Assembly (NCBI RefSeq): GCF_000153465.1
Contig: NZ_CH672387.1
Span: 2,705,903-2,769,902, forward strand
DNA from: Aurantimonas manganoxydans SI85-9A1
Lineage (GTDB): Bacteria > Pseudomonadota > Alphaproteobacteria > Rhizobiales > Rhizobiaceae
DNA: 64,000 nt
Direction of reading: 5' to 3'
The notes under the pieces are model-generated. The model searched no databases, was not told the origin of the DNA, and saw only the letters and a list, made by a program, of their open reading frames with translations. The translations under genes were made by a program, and so were the position numbers. Below, piece by piece: positions 53,105 through 61,009 of the stretch (its first letter is position 1; each line of letters opens with the position of its first letter).

Positions 53105-53548
53105 ATGGCCCATCTTCTCGAGGCGCTCTGGATACGGCTGGGCGGGCCCGCCGACCAGGGACCGGTCGATCTGGCGACGCTGACGCGGCGCTCCGTGCCG
53201 AACGACAGCGTCGCGGCGTCGCCCGGCGCGACCGCGGCCCGGGTCGATGTCGCCCTGCCCGTCTTCGCGCTCCCGCCGCAGGCGCTGCTGGCCCGTCTCG
53301 ACGTGGCCCTCGCCGAGGACGGCGACGTCGTGCGGGTCGACCACGGCCAGACGCCGAACTACCGCCGCTATGTGGCGCGCAGCGCCGTCCTGCGCTTTCC
53401 CGACACGATCGACGTGGATGCCTTCGGCGCGCCGGACGGCACGCTGATGCGGATCTATGCGCGCTCACTGCTCGGCCGTGCCGATCTCGGCGCCAACGCC
53501 AGGCGCCTCAGCCGCTGGGCGGAGCTTCTGGCAAACGCCGCCCGCTGA
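53105..53548 (+). CDS. DUF1499 family protein
   Basis: 147 residues. The DUF1499 core is visible: ALLARLDVALAEDGDVVRVD, then RRYVARSAVLRFPDTIDVDA and MRIYARSLLGRADLGANARR (the SRS-x-GxxDxGxNxxR consensus, here Ala-Arg-Ser). Function unknown. The family is widespread in alphaproteobacteria, often near cytochrome or envelope genes; that link is weak. No signal peptide in this copy. Confidence 0.88.
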   Translation: MAHLLEALWIRLGGPADQGPVDLATLTRRSVPNDSVAASPGATAARVDVALPVFALPPQALLARLDVALAEDGDVVRVDHGQTPNYRRYVARSAVLRFPDTIDVDAFGAPDGTLMRIYARSLLGRADLGANARRLSRWAELLANAAR

Positions 53549-53681
53549 TCGCGCGCGCCGATGGCCGGCGCGGCGCTGGGCCTGCCTTGCCTCGCCCCAC
53601 CGGCTCCGATAGTCAGCGAGGCGATCGGTTCGCGGCGCTCCCAGGCCCTCGCGGACCTCTCCCATCCGTTCTCCGGTCGCC

Positions 53682-54578
53682 ATGACACGCCTTCGCGCCA
53701 ATTGCCTGCTGCTTCTCGCCGGTGCTGTCTGGGGCATGGGCTTCGTCGCCCAGTCGACGGCGATGGCCGCGGTCGGTCCCTGGACCTTCACCGCGGCGAA
53801 GTTCGGCATCGCGGCGCTGACCCTCGTGCCCTTCGCCATCGCCGAAGGCCGCCGTGCGGCCACGCCGGTACCGCCGCGCACCCGGATCGGCTTCGTCGGC
53901 ATCGGCGCGCTGCTGTTTCTGGCCGCCATCACCCAGCAGATCGGCATGGTCACCACGACCGTGACCAATGCCGGCTTCCTGACCGGTCTGTATGTGGTGC
54001 TGACGCCGATCCTCGGCCTTGCCCTGCTGCGGAGCCGGCCGCACTGGGTGGTCTGGCCGGCGGCGCTCACCGCGCTGACCGGCATCGCCCTTCTGGGCGG
54101 CGGCAGCCTGGCGGCGCTGAATGTCGGGGATGTGTGGATGCTGGTCTGCGCCGTGTTCTGGGCGCTGCAGATCGTCTTCGTCGGGCTGTTCGCCGGCCCG
54201 AGCGGCCGGCCCTACACGCTGTCCTTCGTGCAGTTCGCCGTCACCGCGATCCTTGCCGGCCTCGGCACGCTGGCCTTCGAGACGCCGACCCTGGCCGGCC
54301 TGTGGCAGGCCTGGCCGGAAATCGTCTATGGCGGCGTCCTGTCGACCGGGCTCGCCTTCACCCTGCAGATCATCGGGCAGCGTCACACGACGGCGGCGCA
54401 GGCGGCGATCTTCCTGTCGTCGGAATCGCTGTTCGCGGCGCTGTTCGGCGCGATCATCCTCGGCGAGCGCATCGCGGCCATCGGCCTCGTCGGCTGCGCC
54501 CTGATCTTCACCGCCATGCTGGCGGTCGAACTGGTGCCGATGCGGCGCTGGGGCAAAGCGCGGCACGCCGGGGCCTGA
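53682..54578 (+). CDS. EamA/DMT-superfamily transporter
   Basis: 298 residues with ten membrane helices in two five-helix EamA halves. Signatures: LAGAVWGMGFVAQSTAMAAV, IGMVTTTVTNAGFLTGLYVV, LGLALLRSRPHWVVWPAALT and the second-half repeat AIFLSSESLFAALFGAIILG, GERIAAIGLVGCALIF. Substrate cannot be inferred (amino acids, nucleotides and drugs are all known). Confidence 0.92.
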   Translation: MTRLRANCLLLLAGAVWGMGFVAQSTAMAAVGPWTFTAAKFGIAALTLVPFAIAEGRRAATPVPPRTRIGFVGIGALLFLAAITQQIGMVTTTVTNAGFLTGLYVVLTPILGLALLRSRPHWVVWPAALTALTGIALLGGGSLAALNVGDVWMLVCAVFWALQIVFVGLFAGPSGRPYTLSFVQFAVTAILAGLGTLAFETPTLAGLWQAWPEIVYGGVLSTGLAFTLQIIGQRHTTAAQAAIFLSSESLFAALFGAIILGERIAAIGLVGCALIFTAMLAVELVPMRRWGKARHAGA

Positions 54579-54654
54579 CGGCACGCGGCTTGGCATCGCG
54601 CGGCGCTGTCTCAGCCGCGCTGTTCCGCCCGGCGCCAGTCGGCGCCGATCCTGC

Positions 54655-54798
54655 CTACTCGATCATGCCGCGATGGTTGCGGCGGTACTCGTCGCGCATG
54701 CGGCGGGCATCCTCGATGACCGCGGCGGCCTCGACGAAGAAGCCGGCGACGCGCTGGTGAAAGCGGCGGGGACGGCTGGGAGAAGTCTGAGGGGCCAT
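54655..54798 (-). CDS. Small basic protein (47 aa), unknown
   Basis: 47 residues: a Ser/Pro/Arg-rich start, then a probable amphipathic helix (FFVEAAAVIEDARRMRDEYR) and a basic tail. CCGGAGACCC precedes the ATG. It resembles the many short Arg-rich alphaproteobacterial proteins near DUF1127, but I cannot assign it to a family. A perfect inverted repeat lies 23 bases upstream of the start. Confidence 0.6.
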   Translation of the reverse strand: MAPQTSPSRPRRFHQRVAGFFVEAAAVIEDARRMRDEYRRNHRGMIE

Positions 54799-54820
54799 GA
54801 TGGGTCTCCGGTCTGTTTCA

Positions 54821-54835
54821 TGTTGCAATGCAACA
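54821..54835. promoter_or_regulatory. Perfect inverted repeat upstream of small basic protein
   Basis: TGTTGCA-A-TGCAACA, two perfect 7-base arms around one base. The spot is where a promoter or operator of the 47-residue gene would be. The protein that binds it is unknown; a TetR- or MarR-like factor would suit the size. Confidence 0.45.
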
Positions 54836-55038
54836 GATAGGCCGCTCCGGGGTCGCGTGGCACCGGGCCGCGTGCAAGGCAGCCATGCAGGATTGCCGCG
54901 ATCGGCGCGCCGCACCGCCTCCTGCCGCTGCCGCCTCACCCCGCTTCACGTTTTCGGGATCGGATCGCAGCGTGCCGCGTTGGCGCTGGACGCTTCCTCT
55001 TCACCGCTCCTTAACGGCCCCGATCCGGAACACTCGCC

Positions 55039-56085
55039 ATGATCCTTCTCTCGCTTCTCGGCGCGGCCCTCGTCGCCTGGACCATCATCGAAATCGGCCT
55101 GACCACCCTGACGGCCCGCGGCGCCGGCCCGCTCACTGCCTGGTCCATGCAGGGGGCATGGCGGCTGGCGCTCCGGATCTCCGATGGCGGCGAGCGCGGC
55201 CATCGGCTGCTGTCGGCCGCCGGCCCGCTCATTCTCGCCGGCTCGGCGCTGGTCTGGTTCGTCGGCCTGTGGCTCGGCTGGTGGCTGATCTTCCTCGGCG
55301 GCGGCGACGGCATCGTCAACTCCCAGACCAAGGCGCCGGCCGATGCGGTGGAAATGCTTTATGTCGCCGGCTACACGCTGACGACCCTCGGCCTCGGCGA
55401 CTTCCAGCCGTCGGGCGCGCTGTGGCAGTTGCTCACCGCGCTCTGCGCCGCCAACGGCCTTCTCGCCCTGACCCTGTCGGTCACCTATCTCGTGCCGGTG
55501 ATCTCGGCGGCGGTCGCCAAGCGCCAGCTGGCGATCATCATTCACGGCCTGGGCAGCACGCCGGACGGCATTCTGAGCCAGTGCCGGGACGGCGCCGGCT
55601 ATGGGCGGCTCGCCAGCGTCCTCGATACGCTGTCCCCGAACATCATCACCCTCGGCCAGCAGCATCTGGCCTATCCGGCGCTGCATTACTTCCACTCGGG
55701 CGAAGCGGCGGCGGCGCTGCCGCTGCGCCTGGCCGCACTCAGCGAAGCCATCGACAGCATCGCGGCTACCGTGCCCGCCGATCGCCAGCCCGATCGGCTG
55801 TCGATGATCCGCTGCCAGTCGGCGATCACCTCGTTCCTCTGGTCGCTGCGATCCGGTCACATCAAGCTGGCCCGGGAGGAGCCACCACGGCTGCATGGCG
55901 ACGATGCCGCCCGCCCCGCACCGGCCGGCGGCATGGACGGGGTGCCCGCCGGCCATGCCGGATCGGTCGATCGCCGGCTGCTCCTGTCGCTGGTCCAGAG
56001 CGACGGCTGGCCCTGGCAGGCGATCAATCGCTGCGACAGCGACGACGACGCCCTGGAGCGCCAGACCCGTCAAAACAGCGACTGA
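55039..56085 (+). CDS. Two-TM potassium-channel-like (ion_trans_2) protein
   Basis: 348 residues. Helices near 2-20, 60-85 and 120-150 flank a pore loop with the filter-like sequence TLTTLGLGDF (consensus TxGxGD), so it resembles Ion channel family 2. The remaining ~190 residues are a helical cytoplasmic domain without an RCK signature. The filter reads TLGLGD, an unusual variant of TVGYGD, so K+ selectivity is open. Ends three bases before the convergent globin gene. Confidence 0.85.
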   Translation: MILLSLLGAALVAWTIIEIGLTTLTARGAGPLTAWSMQGAWRLALRISDGGERGHRLLSAAGPLILAGSALVWFVGLWLGWWLIFLGGGDGIVNSQTKAPADAVEMLYVAGYTLTTLGLGDFQPSGALWQLLTALCAANGLLALTLSVTYLVPVISAAVAKRQLAIIIHGLGSTPDGILSQCRDGAGYGRLASVLDTLSPNIITLGQQHLAYPALHYFHSGEAAAALPLRLAALSEAIDSIAATVPADRQPDRLSMIRCQSAITSFLWSLRSGHIKLAREEPPRLHGDDAARPAPAGGMDGVPAGHAGSVDRRLLLSLVQSDGWPWQAINRCDSDDDALERQTRQNSD

Positions 56086-56088
56086 CGA

Positions 56089-56511
56089 TCACTGGCCGCG
56101 CGGATTGGCCGGCCGCAGATCGGCCAGCTCCGGTCGGAAGAACAGCCCGGCCTTCAGGCTGTCGGCGATCCGCTCGGCCTTCTCGTGGAACACTGCGGCC
56201 GTCGCCGCCGGAAACCGCCGGCTGGTCGTCTCGCGCCACAGGCCGAGCCAGCGATCGAACATGGCGAGATCGATCTCGCCGCGATGGCGGTGGTGGACGG
56301 CGAAGGGATTGCCCTTGTAGCGGCCCGAGGTGAGCATCACCGACGACCAGAAGGCGGTGAGCCGCTCCAGATGCGCCGGCCAGTCCACGACGGCCCCCTC
56401 GAAGACCGGCCCCAACACCGGGTCGGCGCGCACCCGATCGTAGAAATCGGCGACCAGCAGGCACAGCGAATCCTCGTCGACGATCAGCGAAGCAATGCGG
56501 TCCTCGGACAT
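56089..56511 (-). CDS. Group III truncated hemoglobin
   Basis: 140 residues, 2-on-2 globin of group III. FYDRVRADPVLGPVFEGAV, WPAHLERLTAFWSSVML and NPFAVHHRHRGEIDLAMFDR hold the typical helices and the proximal His; FDRWLGLWRET follows. Group III globins are linked to NO or redox chemistry. It is divergent from an NsrR-type repressor with an NsrR-like site between them, supporting a role in NO stress. Confidence 0.93.
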   Translation of the reverse strand: MSEDRIASLIVDEDSLCLLVADFYDRVRADPVLGPVFEGAVVDWPAHLERLTAFWSSVMLTSGRYKGNPFAVHHRHRGEIDLAMFDRWLGLWRETTSRRFPAATAAVFHEKAERIADSLKAGLFFRPELADLRPANPRGQ

Positions 56512-56553
56512 GGGTCGACCTCGCGGCAGGCCGGCGGCGTCGCGCCGCTGGCT

Positions 56554-56578
56554 AAACATGTATTTCTGATATATGTTT
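56554..56578. promoter_or_regulatory. NsrR-type operator between globin and nsrR genes
   Basis: AAACATGTATTT-C-TGATATATGTTT: two 12-base arms around one base, 9 of 12 positions symmetric. This is the geometry of NsrR sites (11-1-11), with the outer AAACAT/ATGTTT halves perfect. It lies 43 bases from the globin start and 30 from the regulator start, so one site could control both. Confidence 0.75.
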
Positions 56579-56607
56579 TATCCGCACAGCGAAAGGGAGC
56601 CCGGCGC

Positions 56608-57063
56608 ATGCGCCTTACCCGCTACACCGACTATGCGCTGCGCGTCGTGATCTACCTCGCCGCGCGGCCCGACGGCCTCTCCTCGGTGGCCGACATTTCC
56701 GAGGCCTACGGGATTTCGCGCAACCATCTGACCAAGGTGGTCCACGAGCTCGGCAAGGCCGGCTATGTCACGACCCTGCGTGGGCGGTCCGGCGGGATTC
56801 GCCTTGCCCGCCCCGCGTCGCAGATCTTCGTCGGCGAGCTGGTGCGGACGACCGAGGACGGGTTCGACCTTGCCGATTGCAATCGCTGCATCATCCAGCC
56901 GGCCTGCGGCATGAGCGGCGTCCTGGCCGAAGCGGTCACTGCCTTCCTCGCCGTTCTCGACCGCTACAGCTTTGCCGACCTGCCGAAGCGCGAGATCGAC
57001 ATCCTGTCGCTGTTCCCGCTGGCCGAGCCCGGCAATGCGCCCCGCGTGGCGGCGCGCGCCTGA
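56608..57063 (+). CDS. nsrR: Rrf2-family NO-sensing repressor NsrR
   Basis: 151 residues. Winged helix MRLTRYTDYALRVVIYLAAR, ISRNHLTKVVHELGKAGYVT, GRSGGIRLARP. The iron-sulfur ligands are in DCNRCIIQPACGM, the C-x2-C-x5-C spacing used by NsrR. Known NsrR loses its cluster with NO and derepresses globins and NO reductases. Start ATG at 56608 after AAAGGGAGC. Its stop overlaps the start of the DUF6522 gene. Confidence 0.95.
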   Translation: MRLTRYTDYALRVVIYLAARPDGLSSVADISEAYGISRNHLTKVVHELGKAGYVTTLRGRSGGIRLARPASQIFVGELVRTTEDGFDLADCNRCIIQPACGMSGVLAEAVTAFLAVLDRYSFADLPKREIDILSLFPLAEPGNAPRVAARA

Positions 57064-57335
57064 TGGCCGATCACGCTCCCCAGGACGACAGCGGCGACGT
57101 CGAGGTCGACAGCACGGCGGTGGCCGCCGCCTTCGGCCTGCCACTCGCCTTCTTCCGGACCGAGCTGCGCCGCGGCAATGTCCGCGGCACGGTGGAGCGC
57201 GGCGTCGGCGCCGATGCCGGGCGCCACCGGCTGGTCTTTCGCTATCGCGGCCAGCGCCGGGTGCTGATCCGCCAGCCCGACGGGCATCTGGTCCCGGAAG
57301 AACCGGAGAGCGGCGTCCCGCCCTGCCAGAGCTGA
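57063..57335 (+). CDS. DUF6522 family protein
   Basis: 90 residues, acidic N-terminus, then DSTAVAAAFGLPLAFFRTEL and GVGADAGRHRLVFRYRGQRR, the pattern I recall for DUF6522. Unknown function, but the family is frequently next to nitrogen-oxide and respiratory genes in alphaproteobacteria. Translationally coupled to nsrR (TGATG), hence probably part of the NO response. Confidence 0.8.
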   Translation: MADHAPQDDSGDVEVDSTAVAAAFGLPLAFFRTELRRGNVRGTVERGVGADAGRHRLVFRYRGQRRVLIRQPDGHLVPEEPESGVPPCQS

Positions 57336-57463
57336 TCGCGGCCGAATACCGCCGCAGGCTCCGCCAGGATGCCGCTGCGCCCTCACCCCGCGCGATCCGT
57401 CCGTCACCGCTGCCAAGTCCCGCCGCGTCTGCTATGCCATTCGGGCCAATCAGGAGACGCGCG

Positions 57464-57865
57464 ATGGACGAAACCGACGAACAGCCCCGGGGCGAACTGA
57501 CCATCCGGCTGCCGGCCATGCCGGCCGACGCCAATGCCAATGGCGACATCTTCGGCGGCTGGGTGATGTCGCAGATGGATCTGGCGGCCGGCATCCGCGC
57601 CGCCGAGCGGGCCCGCGGCCGGGTCGCCACCATCGCGGTCAACACGCTGATCTTCAAGAAGCCGGTGAAGATCGGCGATACGCTCTGCGTCTATTCGACC
57701 ATCGACAAGGTCGGCCGCACCTCGATCACCCTGTCCATCGAGGCCTGGGCCAAGGGCCGTGCCCGCCACGAGCGCACCAAGGTCACCGAGGGCACCTTCG
57801 TCATGGTGGCGATCGATGACGAGGGCCGCCCCACCGCCGTGCCGGCCGAGACCATCGCCGACTGA
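57464..57865 (+). CDS. Acyl-CoA thioesterase, YciA-like hotdog fold
   Basis: 133 residues. The hotdog thioesterase signature NANGDIFGGWVMSQMDLAAG contains the catalytic Asn and Asp, followed by VATIAVNTLIFKKPVKIGDT and VTEGTFVMVAIDDEGRP. YciA hydrolyses a broad set of acyl-CoAs in E. coli and Haemophilus. AGGAGACGCGCG precedes ATG 57464. Ends ten bases before the convergent YnfA gene. Confidence 0.93.
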   Translation: MDETDEQPRGELTIRLPAMPADANANGDIFGGWVMSQMDLAAGIRAAERARGRVATIAVNTLIFKKPVKIGDTLCVYSTIDKVGRTSITLSIEAWAKGRARHERTKVTEGTFVMVAIDDEGRPTAVPAETIAD

Positions 57866-57875
57866 GCATAAGCCG

Positions 57876-58211
57876 TCAGGCGCCGCGCGGCGCCCACAGG
57901 ATGATCGCCGCGCCGACGAGGCAGAGCCCGGCGCCGGCCATGTCCCAGCGGTCCGGCCGGCTGCCCTCCACCAGCCACAGCCAGCCGAGCGAGGCGGCGA
58001 TATAGACGCCGCCATAGGCCGCATAGGCCCGTCCCGCCGCCTCCACCGGCACCAATGTCAGGAGGAAGGCAAACAGCGCGAGGCTGGCGAGGCCCGGCAC
58101 CAGCCAGAGCCCCGACGCGCCGGAGCGCAGCCACGACCACATGGCGAAGCAGCCGGCGATCTCGGCCAGCGCGGCCGCGACATAGGTGACGGCGGTGAGT
58201 GCGGGCGTCAT
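57876..58211 (-). CDS. YnfA-family membrane protein
   Basis: 111 residues, four membrane helices. The family pattern is clear: [20 protein letters not shown] (the conserved E-x2-GC), then [20 protein letters not shown] and [20 protein letters not shown]. YnfA is a small-multidrug-resistance-like protein reported to act in E. coli and Shigella efflux. A run of twelve five-base repeats begins 20 bases upstream of its start. Confidence 0.93.
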   Translation of the reverse strand: MTPALTAVTYVAAALAEIAGCFAMWSWLRSGASGLWLVPGLASLALFAFLLTLVPVEAAGRAYAAYGGVYIAASLGWLWLVEGSRPDRWDMAGAGLCLVGAAIILWAPRGA

Positions 58212-58230
58212 CGGATCTCCCTCGGCGCCG

Positions 58231-58290
58231 CCCGGCCCGGCCCGGCCCGGCCCGGTTCGGTTCGGTTCGGTTCGGTTCGGTTCGGTTCGG
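58231..58290. repeat. Pentanucleotide tandem repeat (CCCGG)5(TTCGG)7
   Basis: Twelve uninterrupted five-base units: five CCCGG (58231-58255) then seven TTCGG (58256-58290), differing only by two C-to-T transitions. It sits 20-79 bases upstream of the YnfA start (minus strand). Tandem units of five are prone to slippage, so length may vary between cells. No reading frame crosses it in a way that would be interrupted. Confidence 0.97.
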
Positions 58291-58585
58291 CGCATTGCAT
58301 CAGCGGCAGGCAACCCGCAACCGCGACGGCCGCAAGGATGTCACCGCCATGTCGGCCGGCAAGCCGCCTTTCCCGCACGGCGCAGCATCGGCCGGACATG
58401 CCTGCTGCCCATTTCCGGGCGGTCGTTCCCGCAGCGAGGCCCCCCGCCCGGTTGCCTTGTCGTATCGGGGACCGTTATGCCGGACCGGCAGGGTTCGGCC
58501 CGCCGGCCGCCGCAGACTGGGCAAGGCAGCGGGTGCCGCCCTGCCGTCGTCACCACACAGACGCCACGCATTCCGAAGGTCCAAG

Positions 58586-58816
58586 ATGCTGCAAATTCTC
58601 GTTCGCGACTTCGGCTACGTCCATCTCGGAATCGGCCTCGTCGGCAATCTGCTCTTCGTCATCGGCTCGGTGCTGTTCTTCAAGGCCTTCGAAGAGTGGT
58701 ACACCCTGGCCGTCTGGATGTTCGTCGCCGGCTCCACCGGGATGTTCCTCGGCTCGCTCGGCGAACTCGCCAAGACGATCTACGAGGCCAGGGAAAAGCG
58801 CCGCGACAAGCGCTGA
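58586..58816 (+). CDS. YrhK-like small membrane protein
   Basis: 76 residues with two membrane helices (about 12-32 and 38-60): GYVHLGIGLVGNLLFVIGSV and EEWYTLAVWMFVAGSTGMFL, then a basic tail. The Phe-Lys-x-Phe-Glu turn between the helices fits the YrhK domain. Function unknown. It is 296 bases downstream of the pentamer repeat. Confidence 0.82.
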   Translation: MLQILVRDFGYVHLGIGLVGNLLFVIGSVLFFKAFEEWYTLAVWMFVAGSTGMFLGSLGELAKTIYEAREKRRDKR

Positions 58817-58883
58817 CCGGGCGCGGGCCAGCCTCAGGCACCTCACCGCCCCGGCCGGCCTGCCACAGCCGAACGCCGCGTCA

Positions 58884-59195
58884 TCACGCCTTGCGCGTCT
58901 TCCGGTCGATCAGCACCGCCTGCTGCCAGGCGCCCGGCGCCTTGTCCGTGCGGTGGATGCAGCCGGCCCAGCAGCAGGGCCGCTTCCGGCCCTCGCGCAA
59001 TTCGTCGATGGTGCGTGCGATACGCCGCTGCCGCGTCTTCGCCTGCATGGCATCCTCGACCCAGCAGATGAACTCGTTCCGCCCAAGCGGTGTCAGCTTC
59101 TGCCAGAGATCCAGCACCTCCGGCTCCGCCGTCAGCGCCGCCTTCATGTCCTCGCCGACCCGGTGGACCGTCCCCTGGGCAAAATCGTCGGCCAT
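58884..59195 (-). CDS. YdeI/OmpD-associated-family-like protein (fragment-length)
   Basis: 103 residues. Its C-terminal part, KLTPLGRNEFICWVEDAMQA, KTRQRRIARTIDELREGRKR and the Cys pair in RPCCWAGC, resembles the helical end of bacteriocin-protection YdeI-type proteins (the 'T/K-R-x-x-R-I' helix). The N-terminal half is short (LTAEPEVLDLWQ), so it covers only the helical domain. An earlier in-frame ATG five codons upstream is possible. Function not established. Confidence 0.68.
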   Translation of the reverse strand: MADDFAQGTVHRVGEDMKAALTAEPEVLDLWQKLTPLGRNEFICWVEDAMQAKTRQRRIARTIDELREGRKRPCCWAGCIHRTDKAPGAWQQAVLIDRKTRKA

Positions 59196-59287
59196 GATGC
59201 CTCCCGGCATGTCTCGTCCGGTTGCAGGTTCGTGGAAGTCAGGCAACCCTACGGTCCGGACCGGCGCCGCCGCAACCCGCCCTGGCG

Positions 59288-60487
59288 CTATTTGCAGACG
59301 ACGCGGCGGCGGTTCTTGGCGTCGAGATGCAGATGGTCGCGGTGGTCGTAATTGTAGCCCGGCCCCAGAACCGTGCCGAAATAGCGGCAGGCCGAATGGC
59401 GCACGGCTTTCTGAAAGCTCTTCTCGCGGAAGGAAAAGAAGCCCTTCTTCTCCACGTCGAACACCGAGCCGTCGGAAAAGGCGAAGCCGCGCACGTCGAG
59501 GGCGTTGCCCGTGGCGTGCTCGGACACCGTGCGCGAGCCGGCGATGCGCGAGCAGCGATAGGACGAGGCGTTGAGCACCGCCGTCGGTCGCTTCCAAAGT
59601 TTCCAGCGGGCGGCGGATTTCACCTCGTCCTCGACCCATTGCGAGATCCGAGCGGCGGCCGCGCAGTTCATCGTCGCGGCGGGCTTCATCGCGACGCCCT
59701 TGGCGATCGCGGTGATCTTCACCGGATGGGCGATGCCGCAGGATTTGCTGCTGCCGACCGGATCGATGTCGACGAAGCTCACGCCCATCTTGCGCAGCGC
59801 CGTCCGGCACATGGCTTCCGAGCGCGGCATGGTGCGATAGCCGCTCGGCGTCTGGTTCTCCAGCGCGCCGCGGCCCGGCACCGGGCTCTGGGGCGCCGGC
59901 TTGCGCGCTTCCCCCAGCGAGGCGACGACGCTGCGCTGCGGCACGATCTTCGAGGTCGCGGGGGCCTGCCGTCGCTGCGGCGGCGGTGCGGCGGTCACGG
60001 CCTTCAGGCCGGTCCAGGGATCGGCGGCCGGCGCGGCAGAACTCGTCTCGCCGCCGACGCTGCGCGGCGCGTCCAGCGGCGGCAGGGCGCCATTGCCGGC
60101 CGGCTGCATTGGGGCAGCGGCGGGCACGCTGGCGCGGCGGCCGAGAAGATCCTGATAGAGCGAGCTCGTCGTCGATGCCGAAGGCGCAGCGGATGCCGGC
60201 GCGGCGGGCGCGGCGCGGACGATCGGCTGGGTCGCGGCAAGCGGTTCGGGGGCCGCCGGCGGCGCGGCGGCGACGCCATCGGGCCGGCCGACGCTCGGCC
60301 GGTAGCCCTCGCCGGCCGACGGAACGTGGCCGCCCCAGACCATGCCACCCGTTTGCGGAATGTCGCCGGGCGGGACCGGGGGCGCGAAGCCTGTCTGGGC
60401 GGCGGCATGCTGCGAGGAAAGGCTCGCCGTCACGATACAGGCGACGGCGAGCGCAGCGAAGCGCCATTCGCGAATACGCGATACCAT
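59288..60487 (-). CDS. Extensin-like C-terminal domain protein
   Basis: 399 residues. Signal peptide (to about SLSSQHAAAQ), a ~180-residue Pro/Ala-rich low-complexity linker, and an extensin-like_C domain with MCRTALRKMGVSFVDIDPVG, SYRCSRIAGSRTVSEHATGN, ALDVRGFAFSDGS and HRDHLHLDAKNR. The SEHxxGxAxD and DHxH motifs recall metal-dependent LAS-type peptidases, so it may cleave cell-wall peptides, an inference. Periplasmic. It adds a possible fifth wall enzyme to the window. Confidence 0.9.
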   Translation of the reverse strand: MVSRIREWRFAALAVACIVTASLSSQHAAAQTGFAPPVPPGDIPQTGGMVWGGHVPSAGEGYRPSVGRPDGVAAAPPAAPEPLAATQPIVRAAPAAPASAAPSASTTSSLYQDLLGRRASVPAAAPMQPAGNGALPPLDAPRSVGGETSSAAPAADPWTGLKAVTAAPPPQRRQAPATSKIVPQRSVVASLGEARKPAPQSPVPGRGALENQTPSGYRTMPRSEAMCRTALRKMGVSFVDIDPVGSSKSCGIAHPVKITAIAKGVAMKPAATMNCAAAARISQWVEDEVKSAARWKLWKRPTAVLNASSYRCSRIAGSRTVSEHATGNALDVRGFAFSDGSVFDVEKKGFFSFREKSFQKAVRHSACRYFGTVLGPGYNYDHRDHLHLDAKNRRRVVCK

Positions 60488-60625
60488 GCGATGGCCTTTC
60501 GTCTTCCGCGAAACTCGAGCGGACAGCCGAAAGCTAGCCGGGTTTGGTAAGCGAAGAATGAACAGGCGGCGCTTTGTGCCGGGATGGAACAGCGCAGCCC
60601 ACACGTGAAAGGCCGACCCGGCGCG

Positions 60626-60871
60626 TCAGGCGCGGCCGTCGTCGCGCAGCGCACTGGCCAGCCAGCCGGCCTCCGCCTGCCGCAGCCGCCGGGCCGCGCG
60701 GGCCATGGGCGGTTCGGCGGACAGCGGCCCGGGCAGGTCGCCGGCCGCCGCGCAGCGCTCGCCGGAGGACGGCGCGACCGGCCGGCCCGGCGCGCTCCGC
60801 AAAGGGCGGGCCGGCCGGCGGTCTGGAGCCGCAGCGGGGCGATGGCGAATGGTGATCATGGCCGCCAGCAT
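60626..60871 (-). CDS. Possible small basic protein (81 aa)
   Basis: An Arg/Ala/Pro-rich frame starting MLAAMITIRHRPAAAPD and ending in a plausible helix (MARAARRLRQAEAGWLASAL). No clear ribosome site and no known family. High GC leaves many such frames open by chance. Confidence 0.28.
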   Translation of the reverse strand: MLAAMITIRHRPAAAPDRRPARPLRSAPGRPVAPSSGERCAAAGDLPGPLSAEPPMARAARRLRQAEAGWLASALRDDGRA

Positions 60872-60923
60872 GGTGGCCGGCGGCTGAACCTCGGCTGAAC
60901 GGCACGGCACTGGCCGTTCATTT

Positions 60924-60943
60924 GCAGGTCAATGCGAACCTGC
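60924..60943. promoter_or_regulatory. Inverted repeat overlapping probable promoter of the 61010 gene
   Basis: GCAGGT-CAATGCGA-ACCTGC, perfect 6-base arms, immediately upstream of CTATAT (60947-60952), an alphaproteobacterial-type -10. A binding protein there would overlap the -35. The factor is unknown. Confidence 0.4.
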
Positions 60944-61009
60944 GCCCTATATGAAGGGGAACGCAGCGCCCGACGGGCGCGCGCGGCGTCCAACCAACGG
61001 AGCTGACGT

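Larger units (their letters stand above)
60488..61009. other. Gap upstream of extensin-like and 86-aa genes
   Basis: 522 bases. A minus-strand frame, 60626-60871 (81 codons), is the only candidate gene. The region 60920-60960 has an inverted repeat and a -10-like CTATAT serving the gene at 61010. Otherwise it is very GC-rich, without recognisable features. Confidence 0.45.
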
